The position numbers and the translations under genes are program-made. Shown piece after piece: positions 23,038 to 33,120 of a stretch of DNA of 64,000 nucleotides (position 1 is the stretch's first letter; every line of letters begins with the position of its first letter). Origin of the DNA: Icerya purchasi (lineage: Eukaryota > Arthropoda > Insecta > Hemiptera > Monophlebidae); the NCBI GenBank assembly GCA_039619475.1, contig CM077115.1, positions 221,821,291 through 221,885,290 of the forward strand, in the 5' to 3' direction. The notes below the pieces were generated by a model. The model was not told the DNA's origin and did no database searches. It saw only the letters and a list, made by a program, of their open reading frames with translations.

Positions 23038-23334
23038 ATGTCCGTCGGTATAATCGGTAATATAGGAAATTACATACAAAGTTTTTTGTACAACCGGACA
23101 TTTAATGTGAGAATTGGTTCGTCGATATCACAAATCTTTCCATCGAAAAATGAAATTCCACAAGGCTCTGCCTTAAGCGCAACCTTGTTCATATTCTACA
23201 TAAATGATATAACAGACTGCATTAAACCGCCCGTTTCAGCCCGGCTATTCATCGACGACCTAAACATATCATTATCGTCTAATCTTCCGCTTAAAGTCCA
23301 AACCATACTCCAACAAACGATCCGTAAAATATAG
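23038..23334 (+). pseudogene. Family B reverse transcriptase, palm
   Basis: 98 open codons contain YIQSFLYNRTFNVRIGS, IPQGSALSATLFIFYINDI (motif 4) and ARLFIDDLNISLSS. The last is the catalytic box, with both aspartates kept but Ala replaced by Ile (usual form FADD). After the stop the KFLG-type thumb and connection region continues in other frames to about 23800. Adjacent frames carry SILKYVSNKKY- and HHTALRTIFGIHM-like sequences. Confidence 0.82.
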
Positions 23335-24149
23335 TCCTGGTCCGATGACAATGGCATGATCTTCTCCTCCTCCAAAACTGTGTCTCTAGATTTCTTTAGA
23401 GAGAATCAAATTACCCCAGGCAAAAATCCTTAAATCTTTATAACTCACCAATTCCTTTTAAACCAAATGTCAAATTCCTCGGTCCCCTATTTGACTGAAA
23501 ATTATCATGGCGTTCCCACGTGGCTAATTTGAGAACAGGATGTTTGAAGTCCGTGGCTATTTTAAAATACGTATCCAATAAAAAATACAATATCCTTCCA
23601 AAAAATTACTTCTTACTATATACAAAGCCTTAATCCTATCCCGAATCAACTATGGGTGCCAGGTGTACTTACCTGCCGAAGAAACCGCCCTAAATTCTTT
23701 AAATCCCATCCATCATACTGCCCTCAGAACAATTTTTGGTATCCACATGTGCCTTGTCTGGTGTCCCACCTCTTTTCTTCTACAGGAGTCACTATTCGCA
23801 ACTAGATGCCCTTACTTATCGTATACGCCCCTCCCTTGTGTTTCTCAAATGATACATTACCAGGAGTCTTCGCTTTCTTACGCCAAAATAATATAAAATT
23901 CCACATAATGCACCCAGCTAATCTTTTAGCACCATGGGACCACCTAGAAGTAGACATAAATATATCCCTGCTTATCTGTGCTCGAACAAACAGTTTACAA
24001 GATACACTCGAAAAAACAACACAAACTATCGATAGGTATATTGACTATATGATCAGTAGATGGTGCAAAGACGGATACAATATCATTCTAGGCGGCAGCA
24101 GCGTGTTCTTTCGAAGCGTTTGGCTCGGTCAAATCATTTCGACTAGGTG

Positions 24150-24871
24150 ATTGGTGCGCAATATTCGACGCTGAGTTATACGGTATCTTGTATTGTTTAC
24201 AGCATATCTCCCTAGCTAATCCCCGCGCACAAAAAGTTCTCATAATTACAGATTCAATAGCATTTCTCTATTCTATACCAAGCTCGCAACCAAAAGACCC
24301 ACTGGTTTGACAAATCCAACAGATCGAAGTTGACTTCATGAAAGAAAATTGCAAGGTGTCATACTTATGGGTTCGCGGTCATACTGGGGTACCTGGCAAT
24401 GAAAGGGTAGACGTGGCTACACGGGCAGCAACTTACTGTCCGGTGAGCCCAGATGTCGCCCAACCAACATCAATAAAGAGATTACTCCAACATTAGCAGG
24501 AATGGAGGTCACACTGGGCTTCCCAAAACACCTTTTTAAGCTCAATAAAACCATCGACAGAGCCTTGGTGGCCACCGGAGGATATGTCCCGGCGCGACTT
24601 TATAACAATTAATCGCTTAAGAATTGGGCACATTTCTTTATCTCACGACTATGTGTTACACAGGACTTCACCTCCCACAACCTGCCCTTTCTGTTCCCGA
24701 TCGTGTTACCCCTCAGCTCATCATACCCTTTCCACGTGTACTAAATTTACAACATCCCGCTCGTCATTTAACCTAAATTTTTCTTTGCGAAAGATCCTCG
24801 CCAATGCTCCCGCAATGATCGCCCAAACCTTGGCATACATTAGAACAAACCAAATCGCTCCAGTCATTTAA
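24150..24871 (+). pseudogene. Family B RNase H and C-terminal finger
   Basis: Blocks in order are IFDAELYGILYCL (catalytic Glu), LIITDSIAFLYSI (catalytic Asp), YLWVRGHTGVPGNERVDVA (His and last Asp), then after one stop WWPPEDMSRRDFITINRLRI, GHISLSHDY and CPFCSRSCYPSAHHTLSTC. The YTDGS block that should open the domain is scrambled near 24080. The last 95 codons (24584-24871) are uninterrupted. The degraded first aspartate and the stop at about 24494 indicate an inactive copy. Confidence 0.82.
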
Positions 24872-25286
24872 ACTTCGGTAATTGCCGTATGCCGTAATGC
24901 AGTTATACACGGCTCATAGTAAGAAAAAAAACAAACTATGCCTCCCATGCTTATTTAAATGAACATGTCTCTGAAAATGCTTTTGATGTGCTGAGATCAA
25001 AATTAGACTAGCCTTTGTTAGCTTTACAATTGTTGTAAATTTCTTTACGTGAAATCGTTTTACGATCTGAAATATTCTTAATTTTAACAATATTTTACTT
25101 TTTATTTTTATTAAATATTTGAACAAAAAATTATTATTACTAATCGATTTATCCAATGTTTATTTATTATTCAATACGTACGTTAAAGGACTCATTTGCT
25201 TTTTTTTAGCACAATAAGTTAGATTTATCGTAGAAAATTTCCATAAATATTAATTTATATAGCATTTAGTTTATTGTGATAAAAAG

Positions 25287-25292
<6 letters not shown>

Positions 25293-25319
<27 letters not shown>

Positions 25320-26426
25320 ATTTTATTTAACAGCGGTACTTATTGCCTTTCGGCTATGAACACTTAATTTAACTTAACTAAAGATAACGCATTAAATCCG
25401 TATAAATAAGGTACGAGCGTAGTTTACGAGTTGTAGGTGTATCATCTTGGAGAACATCCTTCAAATCATCCGTAGGTATATCGCTCTGCACTCTACAATT
25501 TTCATATTTCTTACATTTTAGTAATAGGTGATGAACCGTCCTAGTTTCCTCACAGAGTTCGCAAATTGGAAGTTCACCATCTTCTAAGATATACGCATGC
25601 GTTAGCGGGGTATGGCCGATTCTAAGCCGGGCAAGTACTTTTTCATACATACGACTTTCCTGTGCCGTCGTCCTCAGAGGATAAATGGTGCTTTTAACCA
25701 TGCGCAATTTATTTGCTGTATCAGTGCTAATCCATCTTTCATTCCATTTCCGTAATGCACAGTCCATAGTGATGGGGCGAATCTTTTCCCGTGGTAGGTG
25801 CAGTAATTCGGCCACTCCAAGGTTCAGGTCTGCTAAATCTGCTCGAACCCTGGCTGCCATAGAGCTCGTACCTGAGAGGTCCATTAACGCTAGATTTGGA
25901 TGATTTATCCTCGTCAGCATTGTTGCTCCATAGTTTACCGTCAGCATCTGCCTTCGGATTTGTAGCGATGGTTCACCTGCCAGCGCTAGTATGCTGGGTG
26001 TGGAGCTAGTGACATAAGCAGCTAACGCTCTTCGTGTTGCAGTATGGTGTATTGTATCCAGCTTCCGAAGTAATGATTTCGACGCCGTACGATACAGTAT
26101 GCATCCATAGTCCATCTTTGATCGGATAATTACGCGGTAAATCATCAGGAGCATATTCGTGTGCGGTCTGCTCTTTTTTCCGTTTAGAACCTTTAGTACA
26201 TTCAAGGACTTCACACATCTCCTATGAAGCTCCGTAATATGATCCGCCCAGCGCAACTTGGAGTCAAAGATGACACCAAGAAAGGTTGCGTGAGGCTGAA
26301 ATTTTAATACGTTGTTGTACAATTTTAGCTGTAAGGTCGGTTGCTGCCCGCTCTTACGATGGAAGTCGACGCAGTATGTTTTAGAGGTGGAAAATTTGAA
26401 TCCGGTTTGTTGGCTCCAACTTTTAT
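25293..26426 (-). mobile_element. LINE (family F, I superfamily) 3' end with long open frame
   Basis: A 5'-truncated insertion ending in about 28 A on the minus strand (T run 25293-25320). The 7-base word AGAGAAA borders both ends (25285-25291 and 26427-26433) and may be the target-site duplication. Sequence similarity to reverse transcriptase thumb starts immediately inside this word at about 26424 with SWSQQTGFKFSTSKT, which supports the boundary. It lies 380 bp downstream of, and in opposite orientation to, the family B copy. Confidence 0.82.
25378..26322 (-). CDS. LINE ORF2 C-terminal fragment lacking RNase H
   Basis: 314 codons from the first ATG are uninterrupted, and the frame stays open upstream to the truncation point near 26424. 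Residues 12-30 hold the thumb motif ATFLGVIFDSKLRWADHI. About residues 65-115 give IYRVIIRSKMDYGCILY and ALAGEPSLQIRRQML. Residues about 195-300 hold ALRKWNERW, KVLARLRIGHTPLTHAYIL, the finger CELCEE..TVHHLLLKC and a C-terminal LRSYLIYTDLMRYL. The RNase H domain normally between the thumb and the RxRIGH region (YTDGS, GHxGIxGNExAD) is absent: only about 80 residues remain there and the join is in frame. It is part of a transposon and has no promoter of its own, so expression is doubtful. Confidence 0.8.
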   Translation of the reverse strand: MYNNVLKFQPHATFLGVIFDSKLRWADHITELHRRCVKSLNVLKVLNGKKSRPHTNMLLMIYRVIIRSKMDYGCILYRTASKSLLRKLDTIHHTATRRALAAYVTSSTPSILALAGEPSLQIRRQMLTVNYGATMLTRINHPNLALMDLSGTSSMAARVRADLADLNLGVAELLHLPREKIRPITMDCALRKWNERWISTDTANKLRMVKSTIYPLRTTAQESRMYEKVLARLRIGHTPLTHAYILEDGELPICELCEETRTVHHLLLKCKKYENCRVQSDIPTDDLKDVLQDDTPTTRKLRSYLIYTDLMRYL

Positions 26427-26599
26427 AGAGAAAAATTATATAATTTCATTAATGAACTCATGTATTATTTTTTTATATATAAAAATAACTGAATTTTTTT
26501 TTTTTTTGAGATAAATAACGCAAATTGAAAATCTTGCATTTTTACAGTATTGAGTACTTCGGTAAAGAAAACTTCAATTTTACACGTGGAAAATTAAAT

Positions 26600-26691
26600 T
26601 ATTTTCTGTTTGAGAGCGCAAGGTCCTCTGGAGACTGAGGCCCGGGGCTAAATCCCCCCTACCCCCCCCCCCCCCCCCACATCCGGCCCTG
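26600..26691 (-). mobile_element. Possible hAT-type DNA transposon end
   Basis: On the minus strand the sequence begins CAGGGCCGGATGT, followed by a run of about 18 G, then TTTAGCCCCGGGCCTCAGTC. CAGGGCCGG with a following G/C-rich stretch is a common terminal inverted repeat of non-autonomous hAT elements. Only one end is visible; no partner terminus or 8-bp duplication was found in the window. A simple C-rich low-complexity tract is the alternative. Confidence 0.3.
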
Positions 26692-26699
26692 CTGAAAAC

Positions 26700-27880
26700 T
26701 GCGCACATTGTTTTTCATAAACTCTTTCCTAATTTTTTTCATTCTGCCACTATCAAAGATACGTTTTACCGCACGTATGATATTCGCAGGTTGTTTTCTT
26801 ATATCTATAAAATCCTTGTTTTCCTGTGTTCTATGCGTATTCCATTTTCTCCATGCGCTTTGTCTTCATCTTACTGCCATATCACATTCCCTACTCCAGC
26901 ATGCCTGCTTCCTAGTTTTAGTTAGTGGACAACCTTAGCTGTTTTAATCGAAGCTTCTTTTGTTTGTTCCCAGTTTTGTGAATTTTAAAACATTTTTAAC
27001 CTATTCGTGAATTCACCTGATTTTAGTTGTGTAAGAAAACTTTTCTTCTGTATTCTTCTTGTGTTTTAGAGGTTAATTTAACTTCAATTTTTGCTCAATA
27101 TTGATCTGAATCGAGTTTTGCGTTTCTTAAACATTTAGCATTTCTTGTCCAGCTTTTTTTCCTATTACTACATGATCTATTTGGAATTCGCCGATGCCGT
27201 AATTTAGACAGGACCGTGTCTTTTGTCTCCTCGGCATATGTTTAAACGCAGTTAATTTCAATATTAATTGAAATGCTCGACATAATTCTACCAGTCTTTC
27301 TCCATTCCGGTTTGTCCTTCGTTGAGCTCTGGCTACTTCGATTATGTTGCAATACTTTTTTTTCCCCTACCTAATTAGTCTTTGAAATTATTTAATAGTA
27401 TAATAGCGTATTTCTTAGAAATTTTAACCATCATTTCTTCCAGTTCTTCCCAGAATTGACTCGTTTCTTCTGGATCCTTTCTATTCATTGAAGTGCGGTA
27501 CATTTTCCATGACACATTTACCACATTTTACTTTCAATATTCTATAACCTTCTGATTCAAGGTCTTCATCTCCAAATCCTGTTTCTTGTATTGTATCAAT
27601 TCATATGTTGTGTTCCGACATAACCGTTGTTAGTTGTTTCAATTCTCCTATCTTAAGAAGGGAATTTGTATTAAATGTTGTAATAAAGAGATGTTTCTTA
27701 TTGTTGATTTTTCCATAATCTTTCATTTTATCTATACATGTTAGTGCAGGCAGCCCAGGAAATGAACGCTCGCGTGCGTCGCCCATCACGACGGTGAACT
27801 GGATGCCACCTGGGATAGTTGCTTTAGCTACATTATTTGCCTCCGTGATTCGACTACTGAAGATATTTCTACGGAGCTTC
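26700..27880 (-). pseudogene. AP-endonuclease and linker of an RTE-like LINE
   Basis: The frame is open from the left border of the family C tail (27880) to 27601, encoding ATIPGGIQFTVVMGDARE and then LFITTFNTNSLLKIGELKQL. After a stop come DTIQETGFGDEDL, EVARAQRRTNRNGERLVEL, TAFKHMPRRQKTRSCL, FQIDHVVIGKK and a linker KQACWSRECDMAV..AWRKWN with IRAVKRIF. The order (TFNxxSL / QE / F.H...R...W / QIDHVxI / WWxxEC) is that of RTE-like LINE endonucleases. Many stops follow the first 93 codons. The open frame running up to the family C tail shows that C inserted into this older element. Confidence 0.7.
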
Positions 27881-28021
27881 TTTTTTTTTTTTTTTTTTTT
27901 TTTTTGTGATGCCGTGTACTGCTACTGTTGCTAAAAGCACCAGATATTAAGATATAATTAAATTAAGCTGTAGATATTATTTTGTTTGAGAAAAGATTGT
28001 GTTTTTCTGATTTCGTGGGGA

Positions 28022-28692
28022 TCATCGGATAAGGCAGTTTGAATAGTAGTAGGAGGATAGATTGAATATTGGGTACAGTCGGAAAGGATATGCTCTATTG
28101 TTAGATGACCTTAACCACGGTATTGGCAGAGCGGAGCGTCGGCACGATCCAAAAGGTGCTTGTGCGTTAATGCTGCATATACGCAGTCTTGTTAAAACAA
28201 CGTCGTCGCGTCTTGATGCCATGATGATGTTCCAAGGCGCAGCCTTGACTCTTCTCAGCTTATTTGCAGTCGACAATTCCTCCCAGGAACGGCTCCGTTG
28301 TAGCTGAAACTGGGTTTTTATAACTTTGTAAAGATCTTTCCTTGGGATTGCAACCGATAATAATGTGGATTTCCCTATTGCTTGTTTCGTAGCGAAGTAG
28401 GCTGTGGTGTTTCCACTTATCTTTGAATATCCTGATAGCCAATATATTATTATGTCCATAGTCGAGCTAATACCCAATTAATTGAACAATCGGGTTTTTC
28501 AGGATCGTAATTCTGATCTATGGCGGATTCGATGGCTAATTTGATCACAATTAATTCGGCCGATATTACCGACAATTCCATTGGAAGCGCATAGCTGGTG
28601 ATTTGCTGTCGATGTACAAAGGAACATCCGGTGCCTTCGATATTTTTTGCAGCATCCGTGTAATACTTTTCATGCGCACTGTATTGTTTCAA
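28022..28692 (-). pseudogene. Family C RNase H and C-terminus
   Basis: Minus-strand pieces give YTDAAKNIEGTGCSFVH (first Asp; YTDAS form), SVISAELIVIKLAIESAI (Glu), then after a frameshift IYWLSGYSKISGNTTAYFATK, in which the usual GHxGIxGNExAD is changed to GYSKISGNTTAY. The catalytic His and last Asp are therefore lost. KLRRVKAAPWNIIM and RRDDVVLTRLRICSINAQA follow. The C-terminal finger is decayed. The same coding region is found in the split copy at 17.06-17.42 kb. Confidence 0.82.
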
Positions 28693-29075
28693 TGCGTTCG
28701 TCCATATGACAAGAGTATGTCAGATTTTATACTGTTTGTCAACACTACATTGCACCGTATTTCCGAATTATGTGTTGGCGGAAGAGCGGGAATTCTTTTA
28801 TGAAGGATATTATTTGGTGCATTACGATTTCTGGTATCAACATATGCGCGCTTGTTTAGAAGTTCTGCTAAATGACTAGAACGGTACGAGACCTCAGGCG
28901 TCAGTAGAACATCAGGGAGATATTATTTGTACTTTTTAGGTAAATTAAAAACTTCACCGCTAAATAATCTCGACGAACGTTTAAAGGTCATTCGTTGGCT
29001 TCGCATAATATGCTGCTAATTGGACTAGTGCGAAATGCGCCGATCGCCAGCCTGATGGCGGAACGAGCACAGTGT

Positions 29076-29600
29076 CTATTTGCAAGCTGAGCTGTAAATG
29101 GGTGCTGCGTAGTCTAGGCAGGGTCTAATAATGGTACGATATATTTTGAGTAGTGTGTGTCTGTCTGAACCGAATGTTGTGTGGGATAGTTTCTTCAACA
29201 GGTTTAAGCTTTTTAAGCAGGACTGTTTTAATTGATTTACATGTTGTTTCCATGATAAGGTTTGATCAAACAACAAGCCGAGATATTTAACAGTCGGAGA
29301 TTTTTATATTCTTGTGCTTTGTAATGATAGTGATAGAAATTTTTGGCATGTCCGTAATCTGCCGAAATGGATGCAAGTAGCTGAAAACTCTAGTCCATTT
29401 TGTGAAGCCCATCTTTGGGCTTCGTTTACCGACCTTTGTAGTAGTGCGGCTCCTGCTTCTACATTTTTGCAACCGATGAATTGGTGAAATCATCAGCAAA
29501 CAGTGCTGAAGATATAAGTGGATGGATGATGGATACTAGATCGTTTATCGCAATGATGAACAATGTAGGACTAAGGACGGAGCCCTGTGGGACGCCATTG
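29076..29600 (-). pseudogene. Family C reverse transcriptase palm and thumb
   Basis: DNGVPQGSVLSPTLF is encoded at about 29560-29603 and LFADDFT, the catalytic box with both aspartates, at about 29483-29503. They lie in frames separated by small frameshifts. A clean 66-codon stretch (29076-29276) encodes the thumb: LFDQTLSWKQHVNQLKQSC and TLLKIYRTIIRPCLDYAAPI. The catalytic core residues are still present although the frame is broken. Confidence 0.82.
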
Positions 29601-29757
29601 TCCAACGTTTTTTCCGATAAAAGCATAGAGTCAATGCGAACGCGAAAGACACGAGACTATAAGAAGTTTTTGATGAAGTACATTATTTTTCCTCGGAATC
29701 CCCATTTGTATAGCATAATAAGAGATGTTTCTTTCCATATTCTGTCGAATGCCTTTG

Positions 29758-30771
29758 TTATATCAAAAAATACTGCAAATATGTGCATTCGTTTGTTGAA
29801 ATTTTTTTAAGATTTCTGACTGTAAGTGAAATAACTGATCTAGGGTTGAACGCGCGATGGACGGAAACCACACTATGTTGTTGATATAAGATTTCTGTTT
29901 TCTTTACTATTTTTTCGAATACTTTACATACTACGAATGACAGTGAAATCGGTCGATAGTTGTCTAGTTTCAGTGGGTTTTTATTTGCTTTATGTATGGG
30001 TACTATAATAGCTTCTCTCCACTGCTGAGAAAAAGATTGATTAGTCCATACGTGGTTGTATATCAGCGTGAGTTTGTTAATTATTGATTCTGGGACGTGT
30101 TTCGAGAACGAAATGTGAAATCTGTCGGCGCCACAAGCAGATATTTTCGTCTTCTGGATGGCATTTTGGATTTCGTGTAAACTTATGGGTGCATTATATG
30201 TTTCTGAATTTGATGAGTAGAGGTCAAGTTGTTCGTTTGCTAAACATTGTTTGTTTACTGGTGATGTGGGTATCAACTGATTATTACTTAATATATTTGC
30301 AAAAAACGATGCAAATTCTTCTGAAATTTGTCCTGGGTTTGTATATAACTGATTATTTCTTGAAATCGCTGCAGGTATTGGTAGGTCAACGTATTTATTT
30401 AACGCTCGTATTTTCTTCCATAACTGATGAATCGGTGTTTTGTAAGTTAGTGTTGACGTGTATTCGTTCCAAGATCTCCTTTTTTCTTGTTTTAGTATCC
30501 ATCTTGTTGTTGCTCGAGCGTGTTGAAAAGCGGTATAGTTTTCCAGTGTAGGCAATCTTTTCAGAAATTTTAATCTCTTTCTTCTCTTCCTTACTGCTCG
30601 CGAGCACTTTTCTGACCACCACGGTAGTAGAACTTGGTTTGTGGATAACGGCTTGTTTCTCGGGATCGATTTTTCGGAACATTTTACAATTCCGTTAGTA
30701 AATGAGCGAACCATTGTATCCGTGTTACTGCCATCAATGTCGACCTCGGTCTGACATAGCTGCTGGAACAT
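29758..30771 (-). pseudogene. Family C ORF2: linker and RT fingers, 337 codons open
   Basis: The longest uninterrupted retroelement frame in the window. Residues about 50-110 contain LLPWWSEKCSRAVRKRRKR and RSWNEYTSTLTYKTPIHQLW, the conserved linker after the endonuclease. About 150-215 hold the region before RT. About 225-300 hold CGADRFHISFSKHVPE, WREAIIVPIHKANKNP and NYRPISLSFVVCKVFEKIV, the finger motifs. The frame then departs from the expected palm sequence near residue 300, where a frameshift moves homology (NPRSVISLTV) out of frame. Confidence 0.84.
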
Positions 30772-30799
30772 TTCCCAATTTGCTTTTTTGAAATTCAGG

Positions 30800-31490
30800 G
30801 CTCACCGCCTTATATGTGAAGCCACGTTCGCTTTCATGTTTATAATTTGTGGAAAGTGATCACTGCCGCCCATGTATTCATGATGATGAACCCCAATTAG
30901 ATGAGCAATCTGACTAGAACTTAATGTAAAATCAATTGTGCTCCATGTTCTGTATGTGGTACTGTGTAATGCGTAGGTTCGCTTGTATTATGGACGGAAA
31001 GGTTATATTGCTCTATTATGCGAGTTAATAGTTTTCCTCTACTATCAGTTTCGTTGCTACCTAGAATCTCATCATGTGAATTGAAGTCACCAGTGAATAT
31101 GAACGGTGTAGGGAGATTATTTATTATTGACGTGTAGGTACTTCCTTCTACTTTTGTGCACTGTGGAATATAAATAGTACATATTGAGACGGGAGGTGTT
31201 ATATTAATGCGTACTGTGAGCGTTTGAATGTGGTTAATGTTAAGTTTTATTTCCGTGTACGTAATATCTTTCCGTATATAAAAACGCCGCCGTGCGCTTT
31301 TGGTTGAGCATTTAAACTTTTACATATTATATTATACGAAGGTAAAGATAATGTTTGATGCGGCTGAAGACATGAGATTCTTGTATGCATATAATAGATG
31401 GATTATATGTAGCTATTAATACTTGGAGTTCTTCAAGATATCTGAAAACCCCATTACAGTTCCAGCTTATTATTTTTGTATCCCGTTGAG
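30800..31490 (-). pseudogene. Family C AP-endonuclease
   Basis: Starting near 31470 the minus strand gives IISWNCNGVFRYLEEL and IICIQESHV (catalytic Asn and Glu blocks), then after frameshifts VSICTIYIPQCTKVEG, FIFTGDFNSHDEILGS (catalytic Asp/Asn) and LLTRIIEQYNLSV..EPTHYT, and finally YMGGSDHFPQIINM (the SDH block). All main catalytic blocks are recognisable, in order, but at least three frameshifts and stops break the domain. Confidence 0.8.
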
Positions 31491-31503
31491 TTTATTATTC
31501 TGG

Positions 31504-32224
31504 TTAATCTTCTTGTTGGGAGGAAGGATAGTCAGAAATTTCTTTGTCCGTGTTATTACATTTTTGTAATTTTTCGCTTATTTTTGTAAATCTTGCTTTC
31601 ATATATTTTTGTTCAAGTGACGGTTTAAGTAGCTGTAGTATGGTAACTAATTCGGACACATTTATGTCCAATATTTGTGCCACTTTAGATGGGTTTAATG
31701 ACTGTTTGGTTCCTTCGAGAAACTGAATGAATTTATCGAATGACAGTTCATTTCCGTCAGAAGTTGTAGAAAAGTATTTTTTCAGCGAAGATAATTGCTG
31801 ATGTATTGTTGACGTGGTTTCTGAGATGTCAGCGGTTTTTATATTTAAATGAGGCAATGACGGTGTTTTAAAGTGATTTATTTCTGATTCCGAGTCCGAT
31901 GAGGAGCTTAATAAATCATCTGTTTCCATTTTTCCTTTACTTTGATCAAGCATAATGGACGTTTATTGGGATGGAGTTGTAATTTTCTTTTTCCGTCTCT
32001 TTTTTTGCTGTTTTGGTTTGTCTACTATCTCTGTTTCGGCGATAGTTTCGGTTGTCTTTGATGAGGTTTCTGAACGTGATCGTTTCAAGTTATCCTTCAG
32101 ATTTGATAAATTCGTGATTAAGTGGGGAGTATCATGTATTTCGTCCGACTCCTCTGAGACTTTAGTTTCTGGGTTGTTTATAGGAATTTGTTCCTTTTTT
32201 CGAGATGGACGGTTCTGCGGTTGA
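31504..32224 (-). pseudogene. Family C ORF1, C-terminal part
   Basis: Two pieces follow each other on the minus strand. The first (32224-31970) encodes a basic Lys/Arg/Ser/Thr-rich linker with KQQKKRRKKKITTPSQ, then a stop. The second is an intact 149-codon frame (31953-31504) with acidic MLDQSKGKMETDDLLSSSS and a C-terminal SLNPSKVAQILDINVSEL and YMKARFTKISEKLQK, matching the helical C-terminal segment of I-type ORF1 proteins. The ORF1 stop is just before the presumed start of ORF2 near 31490. Confidence 0.72.
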
Positions 32225-32235
32225 TATATTTGTTA

Positions 32236-32800
32236 TTATGGGCGTTTCACTGATATTCGTACAGTTTTCGGCTTTGTGATGTTTTGCTTTCCTTTTATGC
32301 ATATGGGGTCATCTGTATTTATAAAAATCCTGTGATCATGGTCACGATAGTTTAGTAAAAAATTTGTAGGAATGTTAACTTCGTCGAAGTTGGAAATATA
32401 AACTTGTCTCCGCCAACTAATTATCTGTCCAAATTCGGTATCAGTTGGGTCTATTCTTAAAATGGAAATAGGTGAGGCGAGTTTAAGCCCTAACTGTTGT
32501 ATTAGGTATTTTCCAATTTCAGAATTTGGAATAGTTGCTGATACGTTTAAAAGAATAATCTTCGTTGCTGGACTTCGCAGACGTCTTGCTTTAATTTGTC
32601 GTTGTGAGATTTCTATGGAGGCACCTGCTGACATAAAGCTATCTAAAATTTGTACATTTTTGAGAAATATTAAAACACGGCTTTGACTAATACGTGATCC
32701 GGCTATAATGTTCGATGCGGTTCCTATTATTTTGTTTTAAAGCGATAAAATAGTCCTTTATGGGAGTGTCTGGAATGTAGGGAAAGATTATTTCTTGTTC
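32236..32800 (-). pseudogene. Family C ORF1, RNA-binding core
   Basis: Minus strand encodes SRVLIFLKNVQILDSFMSAG in frame with ARRLRSPATKIILLNVSATI, then IGKYLIQQLGLKLASPISIL, IISWRRQVYISNFDEVNIP and LNYRDHDHRIFINTDD. These are the RRM-like gag blocks of I-clade ORF1. The zinc-knuckle that should follow is reduced to CIKGKQNITKP, with the second Cys and the His missing. Upstream, EYPSDEQEIIFPYIPDTP continues ORF1 to the edge of the nested insertion at 32819. The initial part (MENIDDEDNEYSH..., 33384-33199) lies beyond that insertion. Confidence 0.72.
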
Positions 32801-32818
32801 ATCTGATGGGTATTCAAA

Positions 32819-33120
32819 ATTTTTTTTTTTTTTTTTTTAAAGTGCCGTGTACAGCTGCCGAGGCTCTGCAAAGACCCTATGCGGAGCTTAGCGCGCTGGA
32901 GCGCGAAGGAGGGGCACTCCAGGAGCAGGTGTTTTACTGTAGGAGCGGAGGGAAGGGAGCAAAAGGGGCATCCGAAAGGGGGCTCGCAATTAAGTAAGAG
33001 ATGATCATGAGTCAGCGAAATATGTCCAATGCGGAGTCTTGCCATAGCCACAAAGTGGGTTCTGAGGAGGTCAGAAGGAGGGAACCAAGGGTCAATTCCG
33101 TGTTTTATCATTTGTTAGCG
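32819..33120 (-). mobile_element. 5'-truncated LINE 3' end nested in family C ORF1
   Basis: Minus strand encodes DPWFPPSDLLRTHFVAMARL, RIGHISLTHDHLLLNCEPPF and a finger CPFCSLPSAPTVKHLLLEC in a single open frame of 107 codons that runs into the poly(A) tail (T run 32819-32837). The wording is close to the family B C-terminus (EPWWPPEDMSRRDF, NRLRIGHISLSHDY), so it is a relative of that element. It interrupts ORF1 of the family C copy: gag sequence is found on both sides. No clear target-site duplication was found. Confidence 0.8.

Larger units (their letters stand above)
22310..24915 (+). mobile_element. Family B LINE, ORF2 from before RT to 3' end
   Basis: A 5'-truncated element beginning within the linker before the reverse transcriptase (region encoding ISNGTVISNPQDIANSFAQHYY), through RT, thumb, RNase H and the C-terminal finger, to a short A run at about 24922-24931. 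Several frameshifts and stops separate the readable pieces, which are listed individually. The RNase H block places it in the I superfamily of non-LTR elements. No target-site duplication was found around the tail. Confidence 0.85.
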
